From Singulisphaera sp. GP187 (lineage in GTDB: Bacteria; Planctomycetota; GCA-002687715): a stretch of DNA of 62,445 nt. Under the pieces are notes generated by a model. The model searched no databases. It saw nothing but the letters and a program-made list of their open reading frames with translations, and was not told the origin of the DNA. The stretch's first letter is position 1; every line of letters starts with the position of its first letter. Location of the stretch: assembly GCA_945907755.1 (NCBI GenBank), contig CAMDTN010000009.1:1-62445 (forward strand), written 5' to 3'. Below are positions 1 through 7,924 of this stretch, one piece after another. A program made the translations under genes and the position numbers.

Positions 1-1
1 C

Positions 2-775
2 ATCATCCGCCCGCCCTTCGGCGTCTTGCCCGCGTTGTTCGCGTACCGCCAGAGCGACCTCGCCCAAGTCGTCAATTTCTACTACACCGGCTATGTGCTC
101 AGCGAAGTCACCGCCATCGAAGAACAGCCCAATGTGGGTTGGGTGTCGAACCAGTCTTGGGACCCCGCCGGCGTTTACCAAGGCGGCACGCGCCCGCGAT
201 TGCTCTGGACCGTGGGAGGCGATGAAAACGTATTCTGCTGGACCAACACGCTGAATCCGCTCAGCACCAGCCACAATTTCTATGCCCTGATTGGTGGCAG
301 TAACGCAAGCAGCATGGGTTATTCGACCAACCTTGGTGGCTTCCGCGTGATCGCCGATGCATTGGCCATCTGGCCGCGCACCATGACATCTGCTTCTCGC
401 ATCACTATCGATGCTTCATCGCTCACTCCCTTAGCAGGCACCAGTCTTTATTTCGATGTGCGCTCCCGTGAAGCAGCAGGCGCTCTGTTCCAAATCTTCC
501 TGAGCGGCACCACCAGCTCGGGCACCGGGCTGATATTAGGCACCACGGGGTTCAGGCACTTGATGGCGCCCTACACTGACCCGTTTTTGCAGTGGAGCAT
601 CGATCCATTAACCGTGCCCTTCTTCGTCACGGCACCTGCAAACGCGCAAGGCACCGGCGCGTCTCTCACCTTCCCCTTGCCGGCAAACGCTGCAGGGCTA
701 GCACTGATCGTGCAAGCGTTGCGTGTGGGCAACGGCTGGCCGCTGTCGGCACCGTTGTTCCTCAAGATCTTCTGA
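2..775 (+). CDS. C-terminal part of a secreted protein of unknown function
   Basis: The reading frame is already open at base 2, so the start and any signal peptide lie outside the window; 257 residues are visible. The sequence is rich in Gly, Ser, Thr, Asn and aromatic residues, has no Lys-rich or catalytic motif, and ends in an alternating polar/hydrophobic stretch that suggests a beta-sandwich. Such composition is common in exported proteins of Planctomycetota. I do not recognise a family. It ends one base before the stop of the convergent metallopeptidase gene. Confidence 0.6.
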   Translation: MIRPPFGVLPALFAYRQSDLAQVVNFYYTGYVLSEVTAIEEQPNVGWVSNQSWDPAGVYQGGTRPRLLWTVGGDENVFCWTNTLNPLSTSHNFYALIGGSNASSMGYSTNLGGFRVIADALAIWPRTMTSASRITIDASSLTPLAGTSLYFDVRSREAAGALFQIFLSGTTSSGTGLILGTTGFRHLMAPYTDPFLQWSIDPLTVPFFVTAPANAQGTGASLTFPLPANAAGLALIVQALRVGNGWPLSAPLFLKIF

Positions 776-776
776 T

Positions 777-2003
777 TCAGCGCAGGGTGGCGAGCCAACT
801 GCGCTCGGCTTCGTCTTGTGCCATGCCGAACGCACGGGCAAAGGATGCCTCAAAGGAGTGCTGCTCGCGCAGGCTCTGGAACAGCGTGCGCACGGCCCCG
901 TCACCGTGCTGTTGCAACAGCCACGCTGTGAACCCAAGCGCATGGCGGTAGAGCAGCTCGACTTCGGTGCGATCTTGCAGCAGGTTCCACTCCTTGGGCG
1001 CGTCGCGCAGTGGCTTCTTGATGTCGGCCTTGCGCAGCGGTGGCGCTTGCGTGCTGCGCGCTTCATGCTGCTGCGCCAAACCCTCGTTCAACCAAGTGGG
1101 ACAACCTGGGGCCAAAGTGCGCACAAACCAATGCACCATTTCATGCTTCAAGGTGCGGCGCAGTTCGTCGGCCTCATGCTCGCGGCGCTCTAACGGAATG
1201 CGCACACGCCCATCGAACAGGCCGCCAGACCATTCCTGCGCCCCCGTAGTGCGGAGGTACGACTCGCGCGGCAACAGCACGATGACCAGCGCGCGCTGAG
1301 GGCGCTCCCCCAAAGCCATTTCGAGTTCGGTGGCCGTCTTCAGAGCCGCTTGCAAGACTTCTTGCGCGCGTGCGCGCTCGGCACTGCTCTGGTGCTTCAC
1401 CACGAAACACGCGCTGGCTTCGCGCAAGAACCCGCGTTCGGATTCCGCTTCATTTTTCCAGCGCGCCAACAAGCGCCCGAGGCCCTTGGTGTCGATCAAT
1501 AAGGCAGCATTCGGCGCTGCGATAGCGGCAGTGGCCGTGGCGACGCATTCATCCAAGGCATCTTCGTCGTAGGCCAACTGCGCGTAGGCCGAAAGCACGC
1601 GCGCATCCGAAGCGGCGTCGCTGCCTGACTCGGGCACTAAGCGCCGCGCGGCAGCAAGTTCACCGCGGCGCCGCAGCAATTCCATCAACTGGGCGACGGC
1701 CGCCGCCTCTCCAGGGATTAGTTCCAGTGCTCGGCGCGCATCGGCTTCTGCGACCACGCTGCGCCCAGCGCCAAGGTGCGCCTGAGCGCGCTGCACCAGC
1801 AGCATGCCCAGATTGGTGCGCAGCGCCGCCGTTGTGCCATCGATGCGCCGCGCTTGTTCCAACAAATCCACCGCCGCATCCAACTTGCCAGCGGCAGCGG
1901 CCGCCACGGCCTTCTCGTTCAATTCAAAGGCGCGCTCTTGGTCGCTGGCTTGAGCCGCGAGGCTGGCCGCAAAGCACATGAACAGCAACAGGCGGGCGTT
2001 CAT
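777..2003 (-). CDS. secreted TPR protein with a zinc metallopeptidase-like domain
   Basis: 408 residues. A hydrophobic signal peptide (about residues 1-18) is followed by helical repeats with TPR character (about 25-125). The C-terminal half holds a gluzincin-type zinc site: HEMVH at 287-291 and a downstream Glu in WLNEGLA (E307), the pattern of the peptidase MA-like family. The protein probably acts in the periplasm or outside the cell; its substrate is unknown. Its ATG overlaps the TGA of the upstream kinase gene (ATGA, 2000-2003), so the two are likely translationally coupled and may work in one pathway. Peptidase activity is inferred from the motif only. Confidence 0.75.
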   Translation of the reverse strand: MNARLLLFMCFAASLAAQASDQERAFELNEKAVAAAAAGKLDAAVDLLEQARRIDGTTAALRTNLGMLLVQRAQAHLGAGRSVVAEADARRALELIPGEAAAVAQLMELLRRRGELAAARRLVPESGSDAASDARVLSAYAQLAYDEDALDECVATATAAIAAPNAALLIDTKGLGRLLARWKNEAESERGFLREASACFVVKHQSSAERARAQEVLQAALKTATELEMALGERPQRALVIVLLPRESYLRTTGAQEWSGGLFDGRVRIPLERREHEADELRRTLKHEMVHWFVRTLAPGCPTWLNEGLAQQHEARSTQAPPLRKADIKKPLRDAPKEWNLLQDRTEVELLYRHALGFTAWLLQQHGDGAVRTLFQSLREQHSFEASFARAFGMAQDEAERSWLATLR

Positions 2004-3058
2004 GGTCCGCGCGTGCGCCGAAGGCGCGGGTCGCTCTTGGGAGTGGGCGGTTTGGCAGTGCCGATACCGGTTTGAGCACCGATGTCTTCCACCAGTGCGG
2101 CGGTATCGGCGTAGCGCACTTCGCGTTCCAAGGCCATCATTTTCTGGATGAAGTAATGCATGCGCTGCGAAATGCCCAACGCCTTCAGCTCGGGCGAACG
2201 CAACTCGTCTAACAAGCGGCGCGCCATACTTTCGTCGTCGGTGGGCCCTTCGAAAGGTAGGCGCCCAACGACCAAGTGATAAAGGCTTGCCCCTAGCGCG
2301 TAGATGTCGGCTCGCGGATCCAGCCCAGACCCAGTGGCCTGCTCAGGAGCGATATAGGCGCGCGTGCCCGCAGTAGTTTCTCCTGCGCTGTGATCCACCA
2401 ATTTCACGGCCAATCCCAAATCGCACAGCTTCACCCTTCCTTGCGTATCCAGCAAGATATTCGCCGGCTTCACATCGCGGTGCAGCACGCCATGCAGGTG
2501 CATGTGACCTAAGGCGCGAGCCACTTGCACAATTACAGATAGCGCCTTCTCTTCTTGGAAGCGACCACGCTGGTCCAACTCTTCTTGGGCCGAGCGCCCG
2601 GGAAAATGTTCCATCACAAGGTAGATCAAGCCTTCGTGCTCGTGCAGGTAATAGCCCTTCACCAGCCCCGGGTGTTCGAGCTTGCACAGCAACTCGCTCT
2701 CGGCGCGAAACTCAGCCACCGAGCGCGCATCGCGCGCCAGCCGCGGGTGCAGGATTTTGACGGCCACATCGCCCCGCGTCTGCATATCCCGCGCACGCAG
2801 CACGCGGCCCATGCCGCCGCGCGCAATCTGAGCGCCTAAAAGCAGCCCCGGCAGCAACTTCTCCGGCGCGTTGTCTTCAAGCAGCAACGCCGCTTCACCA
2901 ACAGTAATCCAACTCTTGCGCAAGCAGATATCGGCGACGCCGAGTTCGTGACCACGCGTGCGCAGTTCCGCTTGCTTGGCCAACACCGCGCGTGCAGTGG
3001 ATTCTTCGAGAAGGCCTTCCATCACAAGCCGCGCTGCGAATTTGCCACCACCGTCCAT
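2000..3058 (-). CDS. Hanks-type serine/threonine protein kinase
   Basis: 352 residues, cytoplasmic, with no transmembrane segment. The kinase core starts near residue 72. It shows the Gly-rich loop (ARGGMGRV, 79-86), the catalytic Lys in VAVKIL (K101), HRDVKPAN (193-200), DLG (213-215, in place of DFG) and an APE-type motif. The first 65 residues repeat a pattern (GLL, LG, WIT) reminiscent of the small helical N-terminal domain of type II secretion and MshE ATPases, possibly a binding or dimerisation module. A consensus promoter lies so close to the ATG that the message should be leaderless. It is the first gene of a two-gene operon with the TPR-metallopeptidase. Confidence 0.9.
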   Translation of the reverse strand: MDGGGKFAARLVMEGLLEESTARAVLAKQAELRTRGHELGVADICLRKSWITVGEAALLLEDNAPEKLLPGLLLGAQIARGGMGRVLRARDMQTRGDVAVKILHPRLARDARSVAEFRAESELLCKLEHPGLVKGYYLHEHEGLIYLVMEHFPGRSAQEELDQRGRFQEEKALSVIVQVARALGHMHLHGVLHRDVKPANILLDTQGRVKLCDLGLAVKLVDHSAGETTAGTRAYIAPEQATGSGLDPRADIYALGASLYHLVVGRLPFEGPTDDESMARRLLDELRSPELKALGISQRMHYFIQKMMALEREVRYADTAALVEDIGAQTGIGTAKPPTPKSDPRLRRTRGP

Positions 3059-3064
3059 GCCGTG

Positions 3065-3094
3065 ATGCTACCGACGAGCGACAGTATGTGTCAA
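3065..3094 (-). promoter_or_regulatory. sigma70-type promoter of the kinase operon
   Basis: On the minus strand a perfect TTGACA (3089-3094) is followed after 18 bp by TAGCAT (3065-3070), a 4/6 match to the -10 consensus. The -10 box ends only 6 bp before the kinase ATG, so transcription is expected to begin at or next to the A of the start codon. An A/T-rich tract upstream could act as an UP element. Confidence 0.6.
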
Positions 3095-3101
3095 CGAAAG
3101 C

Positions 3102-3119
3102 AAAAAACCCGCAATCGGG
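3102..3119 (-). terminator. short GC hairpin followed by six T, minus strand
   Basis: Read on the minus strand, CCCG-ATTG-CGGG is followed at once by TTTTTT, the layout of an intrinsic terminator, though the stem has only 4 bp. It lies just upstream of the kinase promoter, where it could stop stray antisense transcription from the AAA+ gene region. The T run may equally serve as an UP element. Confidence 0.35.
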
Positions 3120-3250
3120 AATGTGCTCGCAACTGCCTCTAATATGCGCGCCGTTGTTGTCCGAAACACCTATCAGTGGCGAGACTCGCGCAAGGGACGG
3201 CGCGGGATTGCGATAGGTTGGTAGGTCAGGTCAAGCGAGGAAGCGACACA

Positions 3251-4591
3251 ATGACGATCAGTGACGTCAATCTCGTGCTCAAGTACTGCGAGGCACTCGA
3301 TGAGTTCCTGCGCATCCGCGTGTGTTCAGAAACTGAAGCCAAGGCTCTCCTTGCCAATGGATGCAATGGGGACCGCGCCGCTTACCAGCGGCATGTGCTG
3401 CAGCACACGCTCTTGGATTACAACCCAGGCCTATCCGCGCGCCTGGAACAGGTAAGGATGCAAGGCACAGTTGCGGACATTGATGAGGTGCTCTACCTCC
3501 TCAGCGTCGACGTCAACCAAGGCTTGGAAATCCACCATGTGGCCGTGCCGCTGACGCTGGCGGATGTATGCAAGGACGAGGAACTGGACGCGCTCCCCGC
3601 AGTCCAGCCGCGCACCAAGAAGCAACTCGAACGCATCATGGTTATGGACCGCGAGCTGAAGAAGCGCATCGTGGGCCAAGACAAAGCCATCGATCTCGTG
3701 AGCCGCGCGGTGAAAAAGTCCGCGGTTGGGTTGCGCGATCCTCGCCGCCCCATTGGGGCATTCCTCTGCGTTGGCCATGTAGGCGTGGGCAAGACAGAAT
3801 TGGCCAAGTCACTGACCGACTACCTCTACGGCACTCAGTCGCGCCTCATTCGGGTGGACTGCTCTGAATACGCGCTGCCGCACGAGTATGCCAAGCTGAT
3901 CGGTTCGCCCCCGGGCTACATCGGTCACAACGAAGGTGGCTACCTCACCGAAGCCGCCAAAGAGATGGACGAGTTCGTGGTGCTCTTCGACGAAATCGAG
4001 AAGGCTCACAGCAAGATGCACAACATCCTGTTGCAGTTGCTCGACGAAGGCATGATCACGGACTCCAAGGGCTTCAAAGTTTCCTTCCGCAACGCTCTGG
4101 TGCTGATGACCAGCAACTTGGGTGTGCGCGAAGTGGAAGAACTGCGTGGCGGCATTGGCTTCGACTCCGAGACGCGCCAGGAGGCCAGCTATGAGAAGCA
4201 GCGGGGCGCCATCGACGACGCGCTCAAGAAGTGCTTCCGGCCCGAGTTCTTGAACCGCCTCGATGAGGTGGTGGTGTTCAATACCCTCGGTCGCGACGAC
4301 AGCGTGCGCATCGTGGACATCATGCTGGGCGAAATGGGGCGCATCGCGCGCCGCGCCGGCATCAGCCTGCACTTCGATGCTGGCGTCAAGCGCGTGCTGG
4401 CAGACAAGGGCTGGCGCCGCGAATGTGGTGCCCGCGAACTGCGCCGCACATTGAAACAACACATCGAAACCCCGCTCACAGACCTCCTGCTCGACGGCAC
4501 CATCACCGAAGGCATGGAAGTGCGCGTGCGCGCTCGCTCAGGCGAGATCAGTTTCGAGCCGCAACACTTGGAATCACCCACCCACTCCTGA
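3251..4591 (+). CDS. single-ring ClpB/ClpC-like AAA+ ATPase
   Basis: 446 residues from ATG 3251, chosen because GAGGA lies 9 bp upstream; the frame is open further upstream but without a good ribosome site. About 120 N-terminal residues of unknown fold precede one AAA+ module of the ClpA/B second-ring type: Walker A GHVGVGKTE near residue 176, Walker B VVLFDEIEKAH near 243, a SNLG sensor-1 stretch, and the ClpB C-terminal small domain (ECGARELRR). Normal ClpA/B/C proteins have two rings and 750-860 residues; this has only the second. No ClpP-binding IGF/L loop was identified, so it is more likely a remodelling ATPase than a protease partner. Confidence 0.8.
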   Translation: MTISDVNLVLKYCEALDEFLRIRVCSETEAKALLANGCNGDRAAYQRHVLQHTLLDYNPGLSARLEQVRMQGTVADIDEVLYLLSVDVNQGLEIHHVAVPLTLADVCKDEELDALPAVQPRTKKQLERIMVMDRELKKRIVGQDKAIDLVSRAVKKSAVGLRDPRRPIGAFLCVGHVGVGKTELAKSLTDYLYGTQSRLIRVDCSEYALPHEYAKLIGSPPGYIGHNEGGYLTEAAKEMDEFVVLFDEIEKAHSKMHNILLQLLDEGMITDSKGFKVSFRNALVLMTSNLGVREVEELRGGIGFDSETRQEASYEKQRGAIDDALKKCFRPEFLNRLDEVVVFNTLGRDDSVRIVDIMLGEMGRIARRAGISLHFDAGVKRVLADKGWRRECGARELRRTLKQHIETPLTDLLLDGTITEGMEVRVRARSGEISFEPQHLESPTHS

Positions 4592-4606
4592 ACTTCATTG
4601 CTCAGG
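4587..4606. terminator. inverted repeat spanning two convergent stop codons
   Basis: CCTGA (4587-4591) and TCAGG (4602-4606) are complementary across a 10-nt loop, and each arm contains the stop codon of one of the convergent genes. It could act as a weak two-way terminator. There is no T tract. Confidence 0.3.
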
Positions 4607-5897
4607 GGTAGATGCGGTTGAGCGTACGCGGGAACGGAATGCACTCGCGCACATGTTCGCGGCCGCAGATCCAAGCAACGGTGCGTTCGAGACCCAGCCC
4701 GAACCCTGCGTGCGGCACGCTGCCGTAGCGGCGTAGGTCGAGGTACCAAGCGAAGGCTTCTTCAGGGAGGCCATGCGCATGGATGCGTCCGAGCAACTCG
4801 TCGAGGTTGTCCTCGCGTTGACTGCCGCCGACCAGTTCGCCTGCGCCTTCTGGGCCGATGACATCCACGCCTAACGCGAGGCGCGGGTCTGCCGCGTCGC
4901 GCTTCATGTAGAAAGCCTTCACCTCATGAGGCCAACGGTGCACCATCACCGGCATGCCGAAGTGCTCGCCCAGCGCGGTTTCATCAGGCGCACCCAAGTC
5001 GTTGCCGCGGACAAAACCTGTGCCCAATTTTTCCAGCAGAACGGCCGCCTCTTCATAGGTGATGCGCGGGAATGGAGCCTTGATGCGCTCCAGCTTGGTG
5101 ACATCGCGTTCGAGGTCTGCAAGATCTTGGCGATGGTGTTGCAGCACTGCGCTGACCGCAGCGCAAATCAGGCCTTCGGCCAAGTCCATCACATCTTCCA
5201 GCGTGGCGTAGGCCACTTCGGGCTCCACCATCCAGAACTCCGTGAGATGCCGGCGCGTCTTGCTCTTCTCTGCGCGGAACACGGGCCCGAACACATACAC
5301 CTTGCCTAACGCCATAGCGGCCGCCTCGCCGTAGAGCTGCCCACTTTGGGTGAGATACGCCTTCGCTTCATCGAAGTAGTTCACTTCGAACAGCGTGGAA
5401 GTGCCTTCGCAAGCGCTGGGTGTGAAGATCGGTGCGTCCATCAGCGTGAAGCCACGATCGTCGAAGAAGTCGCGGATGGCGCGCACAATGCGGCTGCGGA
5501 TGCGCATGATGGCCGCTTGCTTCTTGCTGCGCAGCCACAAGTGACGGTTGCCCAGCAAGAAATCTGGGCCGTGCTCTTGGTGCGCGATGGGGTAATCCTT
5601 CACATCTTGCAGCACTTGCAGGTCGAGCATGCCCAGCTCGACGCCGCCCGCCGCGCGCGCGTCGGCGCGCACCACGCCACGCACAATGACTGACGATTCT
5701 TGGCCGATGCGCCCGGCTTGTTCGAACAACTCATCCGAGACCTCGCCCTTGGCCACAACGCTCTGCACGATGCCTGTGCCATCGCGCAGCATCAGAAAGT
5801 GCAGCTTGCCTTTGGAGCGACGGCTGTAGAGCCAGCCCTTCAACTCCACTTCCTTGCCCACATGGGCGCCAAAATCGTTGATGTAGACCTGTGACAT
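4602..5897 (-). CDS. asnS: asparaginyl-tRNA synthetase
   Basis: 431 residues, the usual length. It charges tRNA-Asn with asparagine. The N-terminal OB-fold anticodon-binding domain (about 1-110, with GWLYSRRSKGKLHF) is followed by a class II catalytic core. Motif 2 is visible as FRAEKSKTRRHLTEFW and motif 3 as GFGLGLERTVAW close to the C-terminus, which ends in NRIYP as in typical AsnS proteins. Motif and length favour AsnS over AspS. It lies 9 bp downstream of a small membrane protein gene and is probably co-transcribed with it. Confidence 0.95.
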   Translation of the reverse strand: MSQVYINDFGAHVGKEVELKGWLYSRRSKGKLHFLMLRDGTGIVQSVVAKGEVSDELFEQAGRIGQESSVIVRGVVRADARAAGGVELGMLDLQVLQDVKDYPIAHQEHGPDFLLGNRHLWLRSKKQAAIMRIRSRIVRAIRDFFDDRGFTLMDAPIFTPSACEGTSTLFEVNYFDEAKAYLTQSGQLYGEAAAMALGKVYVFGPVFRAEKSKTRRHLTEFWMVEPEVAYATLEDVMDLAEGLICAAVSAVLQHHRQDLADLERDVTKLERIKAPFPRITYEEAAVLLEKLGTGFVRGNDLGAPDETALGEHFGMPVMVHRWPHEVKAFYMKRDAADPRLALGVDVIGPEGAGELVGGSQREDNLDELLGRIHAHGLPEEAFAWYLDLRRYGSVPHAGFGLGLERTVAWICGREHVRECIPFPRTLNRIYP

Positions 5898-5906
5898 GGT
5901 TGTGCG

Positions 5907-6434
5907 TCAGGGGAACAGGAAAGTTGGGGCGGTCATGTTGGCAGAAGCCACGGCAAGATCGCGCACCAGAATGGCTCCGTAACGAGTTTGATCGCCGTGC
6001 GCTGCGCTCACAAGGAAGCGCTCGCCGCCGTCGCGTTCTTCGCGCTTCAAAATAACGACGCAGGCATAGCCTTCGGCCTGCAACCAGCGGCGAGCGACAT
6101 CTTCGGCCTCCGGCGGTACCGCGCGCCCACTGTCCACCGCATGGCGCAGATCGCGGCGCACTTCTTTCAGTTCGCTGCGCAGAGTTTCCACTCCTTGGTG
6201 GGCTTCATTCTGAGCGGCGCGCACTTCGGCCAGCAAGCGCTGCACTTCGCCGTCAGGGGTGGAGGGCACGACCACGGATGGCCGCGCAACGATGTCGTTC
6301 ATGCGCTTTTCCACCGCCTCGATGCGCTCGGCTGTGTTCATGCGTTCGCGGCGCAGCGCTTCGATCTGACGCCACAGCAGGGCCACTCCCGCAGCTACGG
6401 AAACCAGCAGCACGATTTCCATGACGGAAGGCAT
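5907..6434 (-). CDS. membrane-anchored coiled-coil protein of unknown function
   Basis: 175 residues. One N-terminal transmembrane helix (about residues 5-20) is followed by a charged, heptad-like segment (about 22-100), then a compact C-terminal domain of about 75 residues with a strand-rich pattern (YACVVILKREERDGGERFLV). It is likely a membrane-tethered cytoplasmic protein. I do not recognise a family. It precedes asnS by 9 bp in the same direction and diverges from the cytochrome gene 64 bp away. Confidence 0.6.
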   Translation of the reverse strand: MPSVMEIVLLVSVAAGVALLWRQIEALRRERMNTAERIEAVEKRMNDIVARPSVVVPSTPDGEVQRLLAEVRAAQNEAHQGVETLRSELKEVRRDLRHAVDSGRAVPPEAEDVARRWLQAEGYACVVILKREERDGGERFLVSAAHGDQTRYGAILVRDLAVASANMTAPTFLFP

Positions 6435-6498
6435 GTCGGCAGCGTAGCAGGTGCCCTAAGCACGGAGCAGGCGCTGCGCATCTGCGTAAACTGCGGCC

Positions 6499-7884
6499 AT
6501 GCGCACGCTCTTAACACTCTGCCTCGCACTGCTCAGCATCGTGGCCACAGCTCAAGGTCAATGCGTCCTTTACTTACAACAGTGCGCCGCCTGCCATGGC
6601 GAACGCGGCCGCGGCGACGGGCCGGCCGCACGCTTCTTAGACCCGAAGCCACGAGACTTTCGCAGCGGCTACTTCCGCTTCGTCAGCACCACCAACGGCA
6701 TCCCTAGCGACGGCGACATCTGGGAATCACTCTCCGCTGGCTTGCCTGGTTCGGCCATGCTCTCGTTCGCGCACTTCGCCCCCATGCAACGCACGATGTT
6801 GGTGAACACCATCCGCGAGTTCCGGCGCGATGGTCTGCGCGAACGCTTGAGTGCGAGCATGACGGATGCGTCCGCCATAGAAGCCGCAGTGCTGGAACTG
6901 GACACGCCTAGCGGAGGTGTTTCGATCCCCACCGAGACGCCCGACACAATGGATGCGCGAGCCCGTGGTGCGCTCACCTTTGCGCGCCTTTGCTCGCGTT
7001 GTCACGGCAGCGACGGGCGCGGCATTATCGACCCAGAGAGGCTTACGGCAGAAGGCGCACTGGCGCGCCCGCGCGACCTCACGCGCGGCGTGCTGAAAGG
7101 TGGCATCGAGGATGTGCGCTTGTGGCAGCGCATTCGCGGCGGCATTCCCGGCACACCCATGCCGGCGGTCAGTTCCAAAGACTTGTCCGACGAAGGCGTG
7201 TGGGACTTGGTGCACTATGTCGAAGCACTCATGCCGCGCGGGCAACAGGAACTGCACGACCCAGTGCGTTGGTCGCTCGGTGCAGTACGCATCCAAGGCC
7301 CGTTGCCCACGGGGCCCGATGATCCTGCTCTGCTGGCCGTGCAACCGCTGTGGGTCGCATTAGCGCCCTTTCAAAGCCACGAGCGCACTGTTGAAGGCGT
7401 GGCAGTGCGCGCGCTGCACGACGACGAGCATGTGGTGCTGCGGATGGAATGGGCCGATGCGACCTGCGATGTCCCCGCGCGCGGTGGTAAGGCCGTTGCG
7501 CCAGATGGCATCGCCGTGCGCCTTGCTGGCATGAGCTTTCCGCCAGTGATGCCCATTGCGGGCAGCCCGCTGCCGCTCGACCGCGCGCTGTGGCTCGCCG
7601 GTGCCAAGCCGGCCGCCGACGACCCCGTCTTCGACGCTTTGGTACCGCGTTTCGAAAACCCGGACAGTGTGTGCAAATCCCCCATTGGGCCCGAGCATGT
7701 AGGCCAAGCCCAATGGCGCGACGGCGTGTGGACCGCCTTCATGATCGTGCGCCCCGAACGCGCTGGGCACATCGAGGCTGGCGGATCGATGCCCATCAGC
7801 TTCGCCGTGTTCGATGGCTCCGTGGCACGCGGCCCGCTGCCAGCAACATTTTCACACTGGCAGACTTTGCGCTTCGGCCACTGA
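6499..7884 (+). CDS. secreted di-heme cytochrome c with ethylbenzene-dehydrogenase-like heme domain
   Basis: 461 residues. A signal peptide (1-18, ending ATA before Gln) is followed by two cytochrome c domains with CAACH (29-33) and CSRCH (165-169). The remaining 200 or so residues (LWVALAPFQSHERTVEGV onward) resemble the heme-binding gamma subunit domain of ethylbenzene dehydrogenase and related type II DMSO-reductase enzymes. The protein would act in the periplasm as an electron carrier or sensor. No molybdenum catalytic subunit or Fe-S subunit is encoded nearby, so its partner is unknown. Confidence 0.8.
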   Translation: MRTLLTLCLALLSIVATAQGQCVLYLQQCAACHGERGRGDGPAARFLDPKPRDFRSGYFRFVSTTNGIPSDGDIWESLSAGLPGSAMLSFAHFAPMQRTMLVNTIREFRRDGLRERLSASMTDASAIEAAVLELDTPSGGVSIPTETPDTMDARARGALTFARLCSRCHGSDGRGIIDPERLTAEGALARPRDLTRGVLKGGIEDVRLWQRIRGGIPGTPMPAVSSKDLSDEGVWDLVHYVEALMPRGQQELHDPVRWSLGAVRIQGPLPTGPDDPALLAVQPLWVALAPFQSHERTVEGVAVRALHDDEHVVLRMEWADATCDVPARGGKAVAPDGIAVRLAGMSFPPVMPIAGSPLPLDRALWLAGAKPAADDPVFDALVPRFENPDSVCKSPIGPEHVGQAQWRDGVWTAFMIVRPERAGHIEAGGSMPISFAVFDGSVARGPLPATFSHWQTLRFGH

Positions 7885-7898
7885 GCAGCACTGCTCAG
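7881..7898. terminator. perfect 8-bp inverted repeat between convergent genes
   Basis: CTGAGCAG-CA-CTGCTCAG forms a strong hairpin overlapping the TGA of the cytochrome gene, with the SGNH hydrolase gene ending 27 bp further on. It reads the same on both strands and could terminate transcription both ways. There is no T tract, so Rho assistance or mRNA end protection is possible. Confidence 0.5.
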
Positions 7899-7924
7899 CG
7901 CCTATCAGCGCTGCAAAGCGCCTA

